From positions 1 to 64,000 of the forward strand of contig OZ345367.1 of the NCBI GenBank assembly GCA_977006965.1: 64,000 nt of DNA, written 5' to 3'. Position numbers and translations under genes: made by a program. The notes beneath the pieces are model-generated. The model did no database searches and was not told the origin of the DNA. It worked only from the letters and a program-made list of their open reading frames with translations. Shown here piece after piece: positions 11,554 through 22,584 of this stretch. The DNA is from Phymatolithon calcareum (Eukaryota; Rhodophyta; Florideophyceae; Hapalidiales). How positions within the stretch are numbered: the stretch's first letter is position 1; each line of letters starts with the position of its first letter.

Positions 11554-12142
11554 CTAATGGGATGCACGCTGAGTGCTTTTAATTCCACGCCCTTGCCACG
11601 CACCGTCGTTCCGCTTCTGTTTTGTGCTCCATCCATACATGTGCCGCTTCGTCGGAGATTCCGACGGCAGCCGTAAAGGTGATAGCTGCCCTTTTGTCGC
11701 TATGATTTCGAGCGTCGCTATCACCCCGACAGATTTGGAAAGGAGATGTGCAGGGACTTCTTGCGCTACGATTGCCCGCGCTGTTACTGCACGTTTCGGC
11801 ACGAGGTGTCTTACAAGTTTGAGGCGACTATCGTTGCCATGGATGCCATGAGTGACAAGGAGATGGTTGCAGCTCGTCCTGAAAATGTCTGATGAACGCG
11901 GTAGCACACTCTCTGAGGATCCTTCCATACCAGCCTGTGATGTCGGAGGTCTCGCGACTGAGGCGAATACTTTCGCATATGCCCTCGTTTTGCGGAACAG
12001 CACGGTTATTGGTGGTATCCGCATAAGTCCTGAACCCTTTCGGAATCGTTTACTCAACGCTGTAAAGCACGGTGTCCTGGCAATATACCCTAGTAGCGAC
12101 ACGTGGCCTCGGGTAGGCCTTCTGGTTTTCTTCTACGCATAA
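11554..12142. other. Possible gene fossil, strand undecided
   Basis: The minus strand is open for 182 codons (12102-11554). The plus strand is open from 11573 to 12142 apart from one TGA at 11849-11851, giving a comparable product. Neither has a recognisable domain. The mutual openness suggests one strand was once coding, but I cannot choose which. Confidence 0.3.
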
Positions 12143-12429
12143 CGGCGCAGCCGTTTAAATGGTCATAAGTTCTCATCTTAACTGTGCTATCAGTTCTGGT
12201 TCCTGAAAGGAAGTGGTGTTGGAACTCTTTCTCTCCAGGATGGACTTTGTCATGTGTGAGGCGGATCTAGTAAGAACTAGTGCAGTCGACTGGCCTGTAT
12301 CGCACTAGCAAGGAACGATCGAATGTAACTCTAACGAGGACGCTGACGTTTACGAGAATGTGTGGGCATATGGGCTTGGAACCCGCTACCTGTTGACGCT
12401 GTTGTCTACTTAGACTGTTACTGTCACCT

Positions 12430-13048
12430 GTGTTAGTTCACAACACTTGCCCTCGTCCCTTAGGGAACAGGACTAGGAGGGGATGCCGTGGGTGTTGCGC
12501 CTCTTCGAAAATTTCACCAGCTAACAACAACAATCAAAGCAGAAACAGGCTGCTATTGGGAGAGTTTACCGAACTCTTCGCCGGGATGGTAAAAGAGGGA
12601 GATTATATATCGAAGTTTAAAGATTTGGTAAGTAAGAATTTGAAGACTTACGAAAACCGGGGACATGAGTTCCGTACCCGGATGATTGAGTTTTTGGATT
12701 CGAAACTGGATGCTTCGCGCACTGTAACACTGCAATGCGATACTAACGATATATATGAGATAATTACCAGTTTTGCACGGGCCATGGGCTCGGGCTGCTG
12801 CCCGTAGGCTGGGACGGGCCACGGGGTTGCCGGAACTCATCGGGCAGAAAATTATCAGACCCGTTTGAGCCTGCGATCCGTAAAAAGGCTAACCGGTGGC
12901 CGCAAGAAGCCTGTAACATTCTAAAATACGTACTACATAACCCATTTTCCGTGAAACGGTGGATGTTTGAGGTTAGGTGTAGTTACGTCATGCACAACAA
13001 TAAAAACAGGCTTTCCTGTGATGGTATCGAGAAAACTATCAATCAGAT
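12430..13048 (+). pseudogene. Unknown gene fragment convergent with the hAT transposase
   Basis: A frame open from 12430 to 12807 becomes protein-like from about 12530 (GEFTELFAGMVKEGDYISKF and on). After its TAG stop the adjacent frame continues in the same style from about 12806 to 13050 (RKKANRWPQEACNILKYVLH). One frameshift therefore seems to have split a gene of about 170 residues. It ends at the point where the hAT transposase gene on the other strand ends. I do not recognise it. It may be a second ORF of the same transposon or a host gene. Confidence 0.4.
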
Positions 13049-15061
13049 TTAGAACATATCGGCATTGCAGTCGGCTTGTGCCTCAATTTCGATCTCGGCG
13101 TCTATTATAGCGTCAAAATCAATCACGGGCTCACTTTCTAGACCGGGAGACGCCGTCTCCTTGACGTTGTAGTAGATCGAGACTATCTTATCGATAGATT
13201 CAACTCTAATACGGTTGCGTCTGTTCTTGGACACAATTCCTGCAGTAGCAAAGACTCTTTCGTTATCGATTTTCGATCCTGGGATACCCAAGATGCTTTG
13301 AGCCATAAGTACGACATGGGGGCACCTTGTCTTTTGAGCAGCTATCCGCTTCAGCACAGGCTCATGTTTGTTCTATGAGGTGCAAATTTTCTGGTGTGAG
13401 CGCAATTCATCGCACAAAACGAGCTCAGACTTTTTCGTCTCATTGTCTTCACCCTGATCATCTTCGTACAGATAGAGGAGAGCATCAGTCATCGTGCTGT
13501 CCTGGATAGGAGCATGCATGTGCGTGTGAGTCGCCAATAACTTTCGCACCATCTCGTCTTGATATTATTTTACCGACGACTTTCTGCTAGCCAATGATGT
13601 ACCTGTTCGGTATTGAAGGATACACTCCAGAGAAATGTAACGTGGGTCTAACATCATTTCCATAATGTTATGAGCAGCGAGATCATCGTACTGATCCAAA
13701 TAGACCAACTGTTTGCTTAAGCACGAGAGAGATGCACCAGATATTGCGCACGTAAGTTTGTACAACAATGATTCGACAGAGAAAGGACTGACAGACTGCA
13801 TATATATTGCGGTATTCGCCGCAGTTTTTCGTAGATCGACAGCCACCTGTGCTGTCGATGTGACAGCATCGGCTATCAGCCAGCTCTTTTGTCCTTGATT
13901 CAGGGTGCAACACAGCATGAGAGGTTTGGTGCACTTGACGACGGCTTGAACAACATCCACTCGATTTCTGTCGGACACCTACGCTTCAGCTCCGGTAGAT
14001 TTGATTGCCCGTAGCATATGTTTATTGCAGCTCGGTAGTCCTGCAGTCGCTAGAACATTAACAAGAGACTCCCTAACCGTGTTTTCACGGGCGTGTACCG
14101 TCGTTTCGGGGGCAATCCGGCTCGTTTGCATCCACCATTCCATGCACGAGCACCTTTACCGGATTACTTTGTCCACGTAATGACAGATTTTAACTTTGAG
14201 CGGATCAAACTGAACGATCCAAATGAACCTTTTACAGATCCAGCATCATCGTTACCAACTGCGGCACTGCTAGCCTTGCTTATGATGTGTGAGAAGCAAT
14301 TACGTGTGACAGAAGTAGCATATTCCAACATTTCACATGTAACTTTACCTCTGAGGTGTTCGTGGTAGCGACGCAAATTACTCCCTTCATCGTACACGCA
14401 GGACGCAGTTTTAGTTGCCAGTCCTTAGTTTTGAATGATCCCGTCCAGTTCATGAGCAATAGAGGCACCATCTGTATACCGTCCATACATATCATGCGGA
14501 CAGAAAATGCATTTAGAGTATGCCCACCAGATAGTGTGTTGCACCCAACCGAAAAGACATCTTTCGACCCATAGCTTATCCAAAATAAAATGACATAGCA
14601 ACAGCAGGACAAGCACTAATCTCCTTCTTACTTCGTTGCATACCCTCGTCGACCAAGTCGACTAGAATTTTTTCTGCTAAGAGCCGTCGTGACGGCTTTT
14701 TCAACTTGGAGTCGATTGAGAAAACAAGCCTATTAAACCAAGGATTATGGACAATATACATAGGAAAGAGCGCCTTCCCCACCACCAGCCCTACGTTGTG
14801 TTCGAAGGCCGCTTGCTTTGGGTCGCTCAGATCGTACGATGTATTCCTCTTGGCTCGGAAAAGCGTCCGAATAGATTGAATTTGATTGTCCCTTTTTCTC
14901 TTCTTCGACTCGCTCTCTTCAGCAATCGCTGCCTCATTAACTTCAAGGAGTTCAGCGTGATGCCGGCGAATATGACTGAGCAGATGCCAACTTCCTGTCG
15001 CCTTTCTCCATCGCACAGCACCATTGCTGGGGTCTTTCTCAAAGCAAACCCAGCAGAGCAA
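13049..15061 (-). pseudogene. hAT-superfamily transposase, broken
   Basis: Reading from 15061 downward, the first block (15061-14576) begins with a BED-type zinc finger: CWVC, then a W, then HLLSHIRRHH. It is followed by a basic stretch and by the helical segment (NPWFNRLVFSIDSKLKKPSR) typical of the hAT N-terminal domain. The middle (14576-13978) is scrambled by stops and frameshifts. At 13978-13565 the segment with HNIMEMMLDPRYISLE matches the hAT MLDPRYK motif. At 13357-13049 lies the C-terminal dimerisation domain, with MAQSILGIPGSKIDNERVFA and then AGIVSKNRRNRI. The order and spacing fit one full-length hAT transposase that is now inactive. No terminal inverted repeats or 8-bp target duplication could be fixed by eye. 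Confidence 0.85.
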
Positions 15062-17090
15062 ATTTATCTCATTCGGGTAATTATTGGACCCGTCCAGATT
15101 TATCGACTTGAAAAGGGCCCAACAAGGAGCAGTTTTTGCCCGACTGGAAATAGTGCGCCACGATTTAGCATTTTCTCGTAGATTCTGTACGGAGCTTGAT
15201 TGATGGGCTAGACTAGGGCTCTTAGGGGATCCAAGAGTCGGTCAACCTTGAGGACACAGGATGAAGAAGATGGTCCTGCTATGTGTGCGACAAATCCTCA
15301 GTGGTCACCTCTGTTCGCGTTTTATGCTCTTAGGTGTTGTGTGGGGTGTCGGATTGCTTGAAATGCAGTAAAATGCTCTGGTGTAATTATGACACGGGGA
15401 CGAAATCAATTATTTATCACCCACGTGCATGGCTCGCGACGAATTCAGTTCTGTGAGCGAAAGAAGTTTTATTTCCGTTACAGCTAAAGATATCGCTTGG
15501 TCGTCAGCAATCTAGTATCGAGCAAAAGCGTTTTTCCATGGCCTTCCCCAATTTGTCGTGGCTCTAGTTTGGTTCTGCACAATGATGCTCCTGTTGAGAA
15601 ACTGATAGACATTCCTGTCAAGTGACCGTCAGTCTGTCGTGATGAGTGTCGGATTTGTAACTAAAAAACTAGTTGAAATCGAAACGAAGTTAGAACCCAT
15701 TCCTTGAAAGAAAGGTTTTTTGAATATGCTGGCCTCACTACAGCTCACAGTTGATGAGGAGACTGGGGAATGAGAGTTGATTCTGTTAATGAATGTTTAG
15801 AGTATCTTCACTGGCAGACACGGGGGAGAATAAACACTGAAAAGGAAAGATTGATGAAAACTGGACAATACCTTCCCGCTGAGAGTTTCCTAAAAGCAGG
15901 GAGAAAAGGGAATAGTCTTGCGCGACACTTCATAATTCTCAAAGCGAGGAAGCTTGCAAGCTCTATGTACAATAATTAGTTATTGCATCTCACATATTCC
16001 AATACGATAGATATTTATGATACGGCAATTTACGGATGGAGATTTTCTAAGCGAAACTAAGAGAAACTTTCCCCTTGAACACGTGGCAGGCTAATCTGCA
16101 AGAATCGACAGTTTCGATTCTTCCTGTTTTTAACAGGCCATATTTTATTCAATAAATGCATTTTTGTCCCATTTGTTCCGAAACTTGGTAGTACTTGCTT
16201 TGGTCTTTCTATCCATATCAAAAAATATAGAATTGGACTATGTCTTCCTCCCGAAACATGCTCCTCAAAGTCGAAAATTTCGCGTTTTAAGCGAAACTTT
16301 CGATTTTTCGATAACATATTTCGGCAGGAAGCAGTGGATATTTGAATTGTCTTGCCGAAACTTAGGAGCTCCACAATTAAGGAATAGAGTTTTGCGAAGA
16401 CCGATATCAAGGCGGCTCTCTACATACAAAGTTTCGCCTCGAGAAAAACTGGAATTCGAAATTTTTTTTAGCAGCTAATCTTGGCAACTGTCACTGTGGA
16501 AAGTTCCGCCCGGCTCTTTTGCCGGCAAGCCGTTCCTTCCGTTACTAACCCGCAATAAGACACGATTATGAAAAAACGAATTCTAAAATACAATATTTTG
16601 TATCGTATGAAACATCACTTTGATTATCTTAGTTCTTCCAAGGTATTGGTCATATATTTTCGTGTTCGCGCACACTCGTCAAAAATGTTTTGACAATGTT
16701 CCATTTCTTCGAAATTTCGAAAGATCGCAATTTCCCGCATTCTCCAGTACCTACTAAATGTTTTCAAACAATTTTAGCCAATGTTCCCTCTCCGTTTCCC
16801 TAATATCATACAATACCCAGTACATATATAGCTGCAGTGTGCAAGTCTGGACAGTACAATGCTACTCTACTGTAAGAGCAAACACGATACTCTAACAATT
16901 CTTCCAAAATTGGAATAGGCTGACATTCACAGCTAGAAAATGTTTTTATTTGAAATAAAATACTTTACAGTGCGATCTTAATATTTTACGAAGAAAGGGC
17001 ACTGGATCACGCAGGAGGCAAATTACTGAATGCACTCGAGAACAACGTGATCTTGTCAGTCTCGCATATCATTTAGAAGCATAAATAGCG
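15062..17090. other. AT-rich intergenic DNA, no gene recognised
   Basis: The frame at 15770-15979 (+) is protein-like but only 69 codons with no domain. The region 16057-16480 repeats GAAACTTT/CCGAAACTT words in both orientations, plus a hairpin GAATCGA/TCGATTC at 16102-16120. This suggests a worn inverted-repeat element. Nothing else is supported. Confidence 0.4.
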
Positions 17091-17222
17091 CCATGAGTAT
17101 CAGTCCCAGAAGAGGAACCACTTTCTTCATTTGGACCAGAAATCTCTATCCGGTCTCTTCAATCTTAAAGATCGCCGGCTCGAATCTCTATGCAGCAGCA
17201 CTTCTCTTAAACCAGCTCAAAT

Positions 17223-18137
17223 ATGAGCTATCTCGCTCCTGCGTCATTATCGAGCATGGACGTCCGCATAAGCCGCGTGCTCGCCGCGGTAGCGCTCGTT
17301 GAGCGCGCCAAAGAAGGCGGAAGCCTTTTTTCCGTTCCGAAGGCAGCTCTGATATACAGAGTTTCCAAGAATACCTTGCAGCTGTATATTCAGGCAAGCC
17401 GTGGACTTGAGCCGTAGTACAAGCTAATCAAGACGGCTTCCAAGCGTAGTCATGTTACCCCACCCAAAAAGTGCGATATCGGCTTCCTCCTCGCAGACGA
17501 CACCGTCCCCGCAACGTGTCAGTATCGCTGACCTTTTCTGCAAGCAGACGTAGCCGCTGAGAGAGCTTTAGTGACAAAACTGTGCGAGAAAGCGGAAAAG
17601 AAGCTATTCCCGCACGCTGACGTGCATTAGAGTTGAAGGAAACTGTCCCGTTAAAGATCAAACAACATTTCCTGTCGCCCATCTTGTCCATTCTTCTTCT
17701 CGATTTTACAGATCTATTTTTCAGAATATTCATTTTTACGCTTGTTCACTTCAGAACGAAATGCGAAACACACTATGGTGATCGTATTAGAAATTGCGCT
17801 AGGAAAAAATCATTGGAGGCGAAGACAATGTCAACGTATCCCAGCTGGGGTCTTAGAAAAGGAAGGGCTCTGACCTGACGATTCTCCCTCCAAAAGCCCT
17901 GCGGCTGGCGAAGAAAATCTGTGTGGAGATTCTAGATCTGAAACCTGCCTACAACACTGCATCAACTACCATGCTCGCAGAGATAACGAAAGAGTAGCTG
18001 AGTTTATTATTCCATTTCCGGAGCCCGCGTTCATACGACCAGGGGATGGGGAAGCTCTAGTCTTGCATACAACTGAGAAAGCTGAAGTTCAGCCACAGCC
18101 AGTGCCTCCTGCACGTCTTCTTCAGGAATATCCATGA
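17223..18137 (+). pseudogene. psq/CENP-B-type helix-turn-helix fossil
   Basis: Around 17265-17405 the frame reads AAVALVERAKEGG, then FSVPKAALIYRVSKNTLQLY. This is the pattern of the psq/pogo helix-turn-helix: a leading helix, then K-A-A, V-S, T-L. The frame stops at 17417 (TAG). Protein-like segments resume in other frames at about 17880-17998 (AKKICVEILDLKPAYNTAS) and 17990-18137 (RVAEFIIPFPEPAFIRPGDG), ending at a TGA at 18135-18137. The HTH module is common in pogo/Tc1 transposases and in fungal and algal transposon-derived proteins. No DDE catalytic core is visible here. Likely a decayed transposon or regulator gene. Confidence 0.45.
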
Positions 18138-18604
18138 AATGTACCCTTTGTTCCTCTTCTGCATCTCGAAACGTTTTCCCATTGAGCACCAGCTCCGCTT
18201 CGTAAATCCCCAGCTCTCCACGAGCCCGGGCTGCAGACTTTTCATTGGACGGTTGAATGAAATGAATGTCTTCTGTATTATCTTTCTTGGTCTGCTTTCT
18301 TTGTGTTTATGGGTGGAATATTGCGCTGGAGTTGAAGAGGTGTTCCTTTGGCTAGTCTCAAGTCTGGACGCTTCGAATGCAATTTCGGCATTGCAAGAAG
18401 GCTTTCAAGTCTTCCTCACCGTGAAGAAAACGTCTCAATTACAGAGAGAAGAGAGAAGACAATTGAATTAAGTCTAAAGTTTTGGAAAATATCGAAATGA
18501 TTCAGAGGACCAAAAATTCTGGAGGCGGCGTGAGCTTCAAGATTAAAGTCGAGCTTTAGTTTCTTCTGCTAGATAGAAGTGATGCAATGGCATTGAAAAG
18601 GTGG

Positions 18605-19206
18605 GGTACAAAATGTTTTTGATGGCTCAGGCTCTCGTTCGGACAGTATTCTCTCGAAATATTTTTGCAAGAACGATGCGAAGCTGATGCTCGCAGGATG
18701 CGCACCTAACGAATTCGTCCAAGTGTCTATTCCGAATGCTTTCTATCGGCTTGGAAAGTCAAATGCTGCACTGAAGAGTTTATATGTACAGGATCTCCTC
18801 TACGTTTGAGATATTCCTGATATATCGAGTTGGATGCAAAAAAACTATTCGATGTATGGCTAGACCACCAGATGAGCGGGGAAGAGTTCACGGTCGATTA
18901 TATGGTGCGTTTTGGAGCAGCAATATCGATTTTAAACTTGATTGGGTCTCACGGCATCAATCATGTCGTTACTGTCGATATGGACGCAGAACAGATAATG
19001 GATGGTGTCGAAGACTATCCAATGCATTTCAGCTTGGAAGTATTTACACTTATGTCGGAGATGGATCAGTGTTACCGCGTATTGATGTTCGTCGACTCCA
19101 CCGCACGGATGTAAGCCGTAATCGAAGCCGTTCGAAGCCCCGCCTTCCTAACAAGAAGAAGCGTGGACAGCCCTCTGGTCATGCGAAGCCTCGGGGTTCG
19201 GAATAA
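18605..19206 (+). pseudogene. Decayed gene of unknown function
   Basis: One plus-strand frame from about 18605 to 18800 reads like protein (CAPNEFVQVSIPNAFYRLGK) and breaks at a TGA near 18808. An adjacent frame carries on from about 18820 (KKLFDVWLDHQMSGEEFTVD and later VLMFVDSTARM) to a TAA at 19112-19114. It then continues in phase for 30 more codons to 19206. One frameshift and two stops thus separate what was probably one gene of about 200 residues. I recognise no domain. Confidence 0.4.
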
Positions 19207-19682
19207 GTGAGTCATCGTTTGAATAGGTAATATTGTGATTTGGACTCACTCCATACCGGATCGATCGTGCCCGTGCTCCACAAATTACGGCATGTAGAGT
19301 TTGACTTTGTTTTAACTCTGAGTTTTAGGTTTAGAAGAGAAGTTAGTCGACGAGAAATCGGGATTGAAATCGAGACAAGGGAATTATCGCCTGCCAATCG
19401 AGACCACGAGGCGAGAGTTCTCAAGGCGTTTCCTCGAGGGGACATGAGAAGTAGAACTCTTTCCGATGAACCTTGAATGAATTCAATCAATAATCCTGCG
19501 ACTTGTGGCAACGAAGGACATCGAATCTGGTCAGAGGAGTCGTGTTGGAGAAGAAGGAAGGCTGAAAAAGTACAGAAAACCTTTCTGTACTATGTTTGTC
19601 TAAAAGTACAAATGAGTGCTTCGAAAATCGCGGAAGATAACGTCTCATGCAGACCTGTAACGTAGTCTGTAAAAACGTACGT

Positions 19683-19894
19683 CAACATGCCATATGCAAT
19701 GTCACAAGTGTGGCCACATACACGAGGAATTTTACGTCCGACTTGACGTCTAAAGTCCGCATTTTGAGAAAATAATGCCATCAGAAAAATACTTGCTCAG
19801 CACTCCATACGCAATGTGACAAGTGTGCCGACGCACACGTGCAAATAGGGCGTCTGACTTGTCCTAAGTCCACATTTTGGGAAAAAATGTGAAG
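19683..19894. repeat. Two diverged direct repeats, about 115 bp apart
   Basis: The segment from about 19684 (CAACATGCCATATGCAATGT, then CACAAGTGTG, ending GCATTTTGAGAAAATAATG) is repeated from about 19799 (CAGCACTCCATACGCAATGT, then GACAAGTGTG, ending ACATTTTGGGAAAAAATG). Several blocks such as CGTCTGACTTG versus CGTCCGACTTG align at a constant offset. This is an old tandem duplication with no coding content. Confidence 0.75.
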
Positions 19895-21402
19895 GAAAAC
19901 ATCTCTTTTTGAGTTTGGGGAGGCTGTTTTTCGACATGAGGTTTAAAATATTTGTGAGAGCTTGGTCGATCTCAGACTTCAATGTAATGACCAGCAAGTT
20001 CCTGCATTAATCGAAAATCAAAGATCAATTTTACTTGCAATGACGGTGTACTGCGGACCTATGCTTAAAAGTCTAGAACATGTGCGCCTTTTTCAGAGCT
20101 AACATTTCTCTAATTTTCGCAGCAACTGTGCAAAGAAAATTCCAATGACATAGTTTCCTACTTGATATGGTTCTTATCTTAAACTTACTTTCCTGTCGTT
20201 TCCTTTTCGGCTGAGTGTGTATACATTGCGGTTCATCTTGCCTAACTTGTTACACTGCGAATTTCATTGATCGCGCTGTGAAAACTTGTCTGCCTGAAAA
20301 ACTGATAAGGTCCTTGTGCTGTTGAAGGAGATTGGCGATGTTGGAAAACTCGGAGCACCATAGGAATTCTTTCAAAACAAGAGATACTTTATTTCCTTTT
20401 CTATCATGAGAATTGCAGAACCCTGTAGAGGTCGACATGCTTTTCAGACTGTCGTCTCACATTGTATGACAAAATTGAGCCGTACTGCCCTCTGCTTTCC
20501 CAAAACATGGACTGGGCAGGACACGAATCATGCACCGAGTACTTCTTTCCAAGACTGGTTAATTCTTCTTCCCAGTGCCTTCTGTTCGGTGATATAGCGG
20601 GGTTTCTGCTGCAATAACCTTCCGATTAGATATCTGTACATCTCCCATTTGGACTTTGTATACGGCATGTTGGATGTTTTTGGGTCACGTACAAAACATT
20701 TTCTTTTCGAAGTAATGAATTTTATTGTAAAGGTGACTAGTTACCCAACTGGAGCTTAAATGGCACTTTGGTTCAGATTCTCTTCCACTGCTCTCAGATC
20801 ACCACTCATTCTATATGATTCACAATGATGTTAATTGCTCTAGCTTCCACGTGATTCCCGAGACTGTTTGCAAATGAGACCAACGGTCCAGTCCAGAAAT
20901 ATACATTTTCTTGTTGGCGATTGAGCATCAAAGTTTTGAAGGCGATTGATGAAGTTTTTACAGATAGAACATTGGGACTTCCGGTACCATCATTTCTTCT
21001 AATAAATTCGAAACAGTTACACCGAAATTGCAAAGAAGAAAGAAGACGAATGAGAGAATCTGTAACTGAAAAACCTTAAGGAGCTGAAAAAAAAGCATAG
21101 AGGATCAGCCGATCGGAAAAGAGGTATTGAAAAACACTTTCCAGACTATAAGATCGCATCTCATAATATCAGTCCCATGAGACGCATAGAACTAAGTAGA
21201 GGAAAAATTCCAAGTTGCCAATGAAAATAAATGAAAGTTTGAAGGCGGTATAAGGGCTTGTAATGTCTGCCCCCCTGTAAAAAGTATTGGAATTTGAATG
21301 GCCCTGCAGGCTGTCCAACTGTGATGTTTGGATAAGGACTGTACACGGTACTAGGGGTTCAAAATCCAATAGTGGACTTTATTGCTGTTACAGGTCGACT
21401 TG
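19895..21402. other. AT-rich intergenic DNA
   Basis: No gene, RNA or clear repeat recognised. Short frames on both strands are at chance length. Confidence 0.5.
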
Positions 21403-21466
21403 TGTGGGGTTCAAGGCACAAGCTGGCAGATCAGTTGACCAGAGTTTGAGGACTGCTGGTCAAGGA
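21403..21466 (+). repeat. LTR-like dispersed repeat, copy 1 (TG start, TATA nearby)
   Basis: 64 bases beginning TGTGGGGTTCAAGGCACAAG are repeated with one mismatch at the very end of the window (63937-64000). The match begins abruptly at TG and is followed here by GGGTTTATATAGAC (TATA-like, 21470-21478). A TG start, a downstream TATA box and dispersed copies fit the 5' edge of a retrotransposon LTR. I could not see the matching CA end or a target duplication, so LTR is an inference. Confidence 0.6.
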
Positions 21467-21817
21467 GGGTTTATATAGACTAGAAGTAGAACCATAGTGA
21501 AGAGTCTAAAAAAAGGCGTGTGTCGACACTAATGTGAAGAGACACACGGGACAAATAGATGGCTAAAAACAATTGGTCTAATGTCAACATGGGGGTGGGA
21601 GATACTAATGGTAGAATATCATTGGCCGCAGTAGTAATCGAAAATGAGGAAGCCGTTGAGGGTTCAATGGCGGTTGCTCATTGGTCACAACGATGAGGCG
21701 CAAGCTGTGTAAGCAATTATTGATTGATCGAGTATGACAAAAGTAAATTCAACTCATCAACAGCATGCACAGAGAGTTTCCATAGTTGAGAGATGCAGAT
21801 AGTTGCTGGAGAGAAAC

Positions 21818-22095
21818 TCATCTTTGGGAACCATATAAATTCGTATTTTGCGAAAAACAAACTCTTGTCAATTCATCTTTATTTGATACATGGTGAAGAA
21901 AAGAAGCTAGTTTAAATCTACAGTCCTGTGGATCTAACCATACACCGTTTTCTAAATGTAATGTGCAGCAATGTGTGGAAAAAATTGTAGCATAGAGCCA
22001 ACAGTTTCCCTCACCAGGAACATCTACAATATTCCAAAGTTTTGGATAAGGGCTCAAATCACAGTTTTGAAAAGCTCTAAATGAAAGAGCTGGAG
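21818..22095 (-). pseudogene. OTU-like cysteine protease fragment
   Basis: The minus frame 22057-21818 can be extended upstream to about 22095 without a stop. It contains WNIVDVPGEGNCWLYATIFS, matching the OTU-family active-site box (Asp, then G-N-C with the nucleophile Cys, then W/L-F/Y-x-A). Only about 80 residues remain, and the C-terminal His box is not visible. OTU domains remove ubiquitin and are known as an optional module of some Helitrons. This fragment sits on the same strand just downstream of the Helitron helicase relic and has the same AT-rich composition. It is therefore probably part of that element. No ATG starts the frame. Confidence 0.6.
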
Positions 22096-22584
22096 CACTT
22101 TAAGTACTGTTTATTGACAGCAGGTATGATATATACACTGTTTGCACTGCAACTGAAGTGCGGTGGAAGTATATTAAAACGCGAGAGTACTAGATCTGAT
22201 TCATTTATATTTACTGTACAATTGGGAATAACTGGTGAAAGATTGCTTGGCAACAATGGACTTTTCCTTCTTTTAGGAGCATAAAAATCAATTTCGGTAT
22301 TCTCATTTTTCTCTTTTTGACAGGATGTGCATTTTTGAAATATTTGTTCACCACATCTGGAAGAATACTTCTTTTAAGTATGTTCTCTAACGTAAGTTCC
22401 CATAGATTTTCTAGCCTTTTCCGTTCCGCAAGAACTTCTTTTGATAGTCTAAAAAATGAAAGTCCTCAGTTGTGAGTTTTCGGCAGAAAAATAATTTTAC
22501 ACGAGATGCCAATACGTAAAGTGATGTTGAATGCTTCCCCGCTTCATTGAATATATATGATATAATTGCATCGCAAGTTAATCT

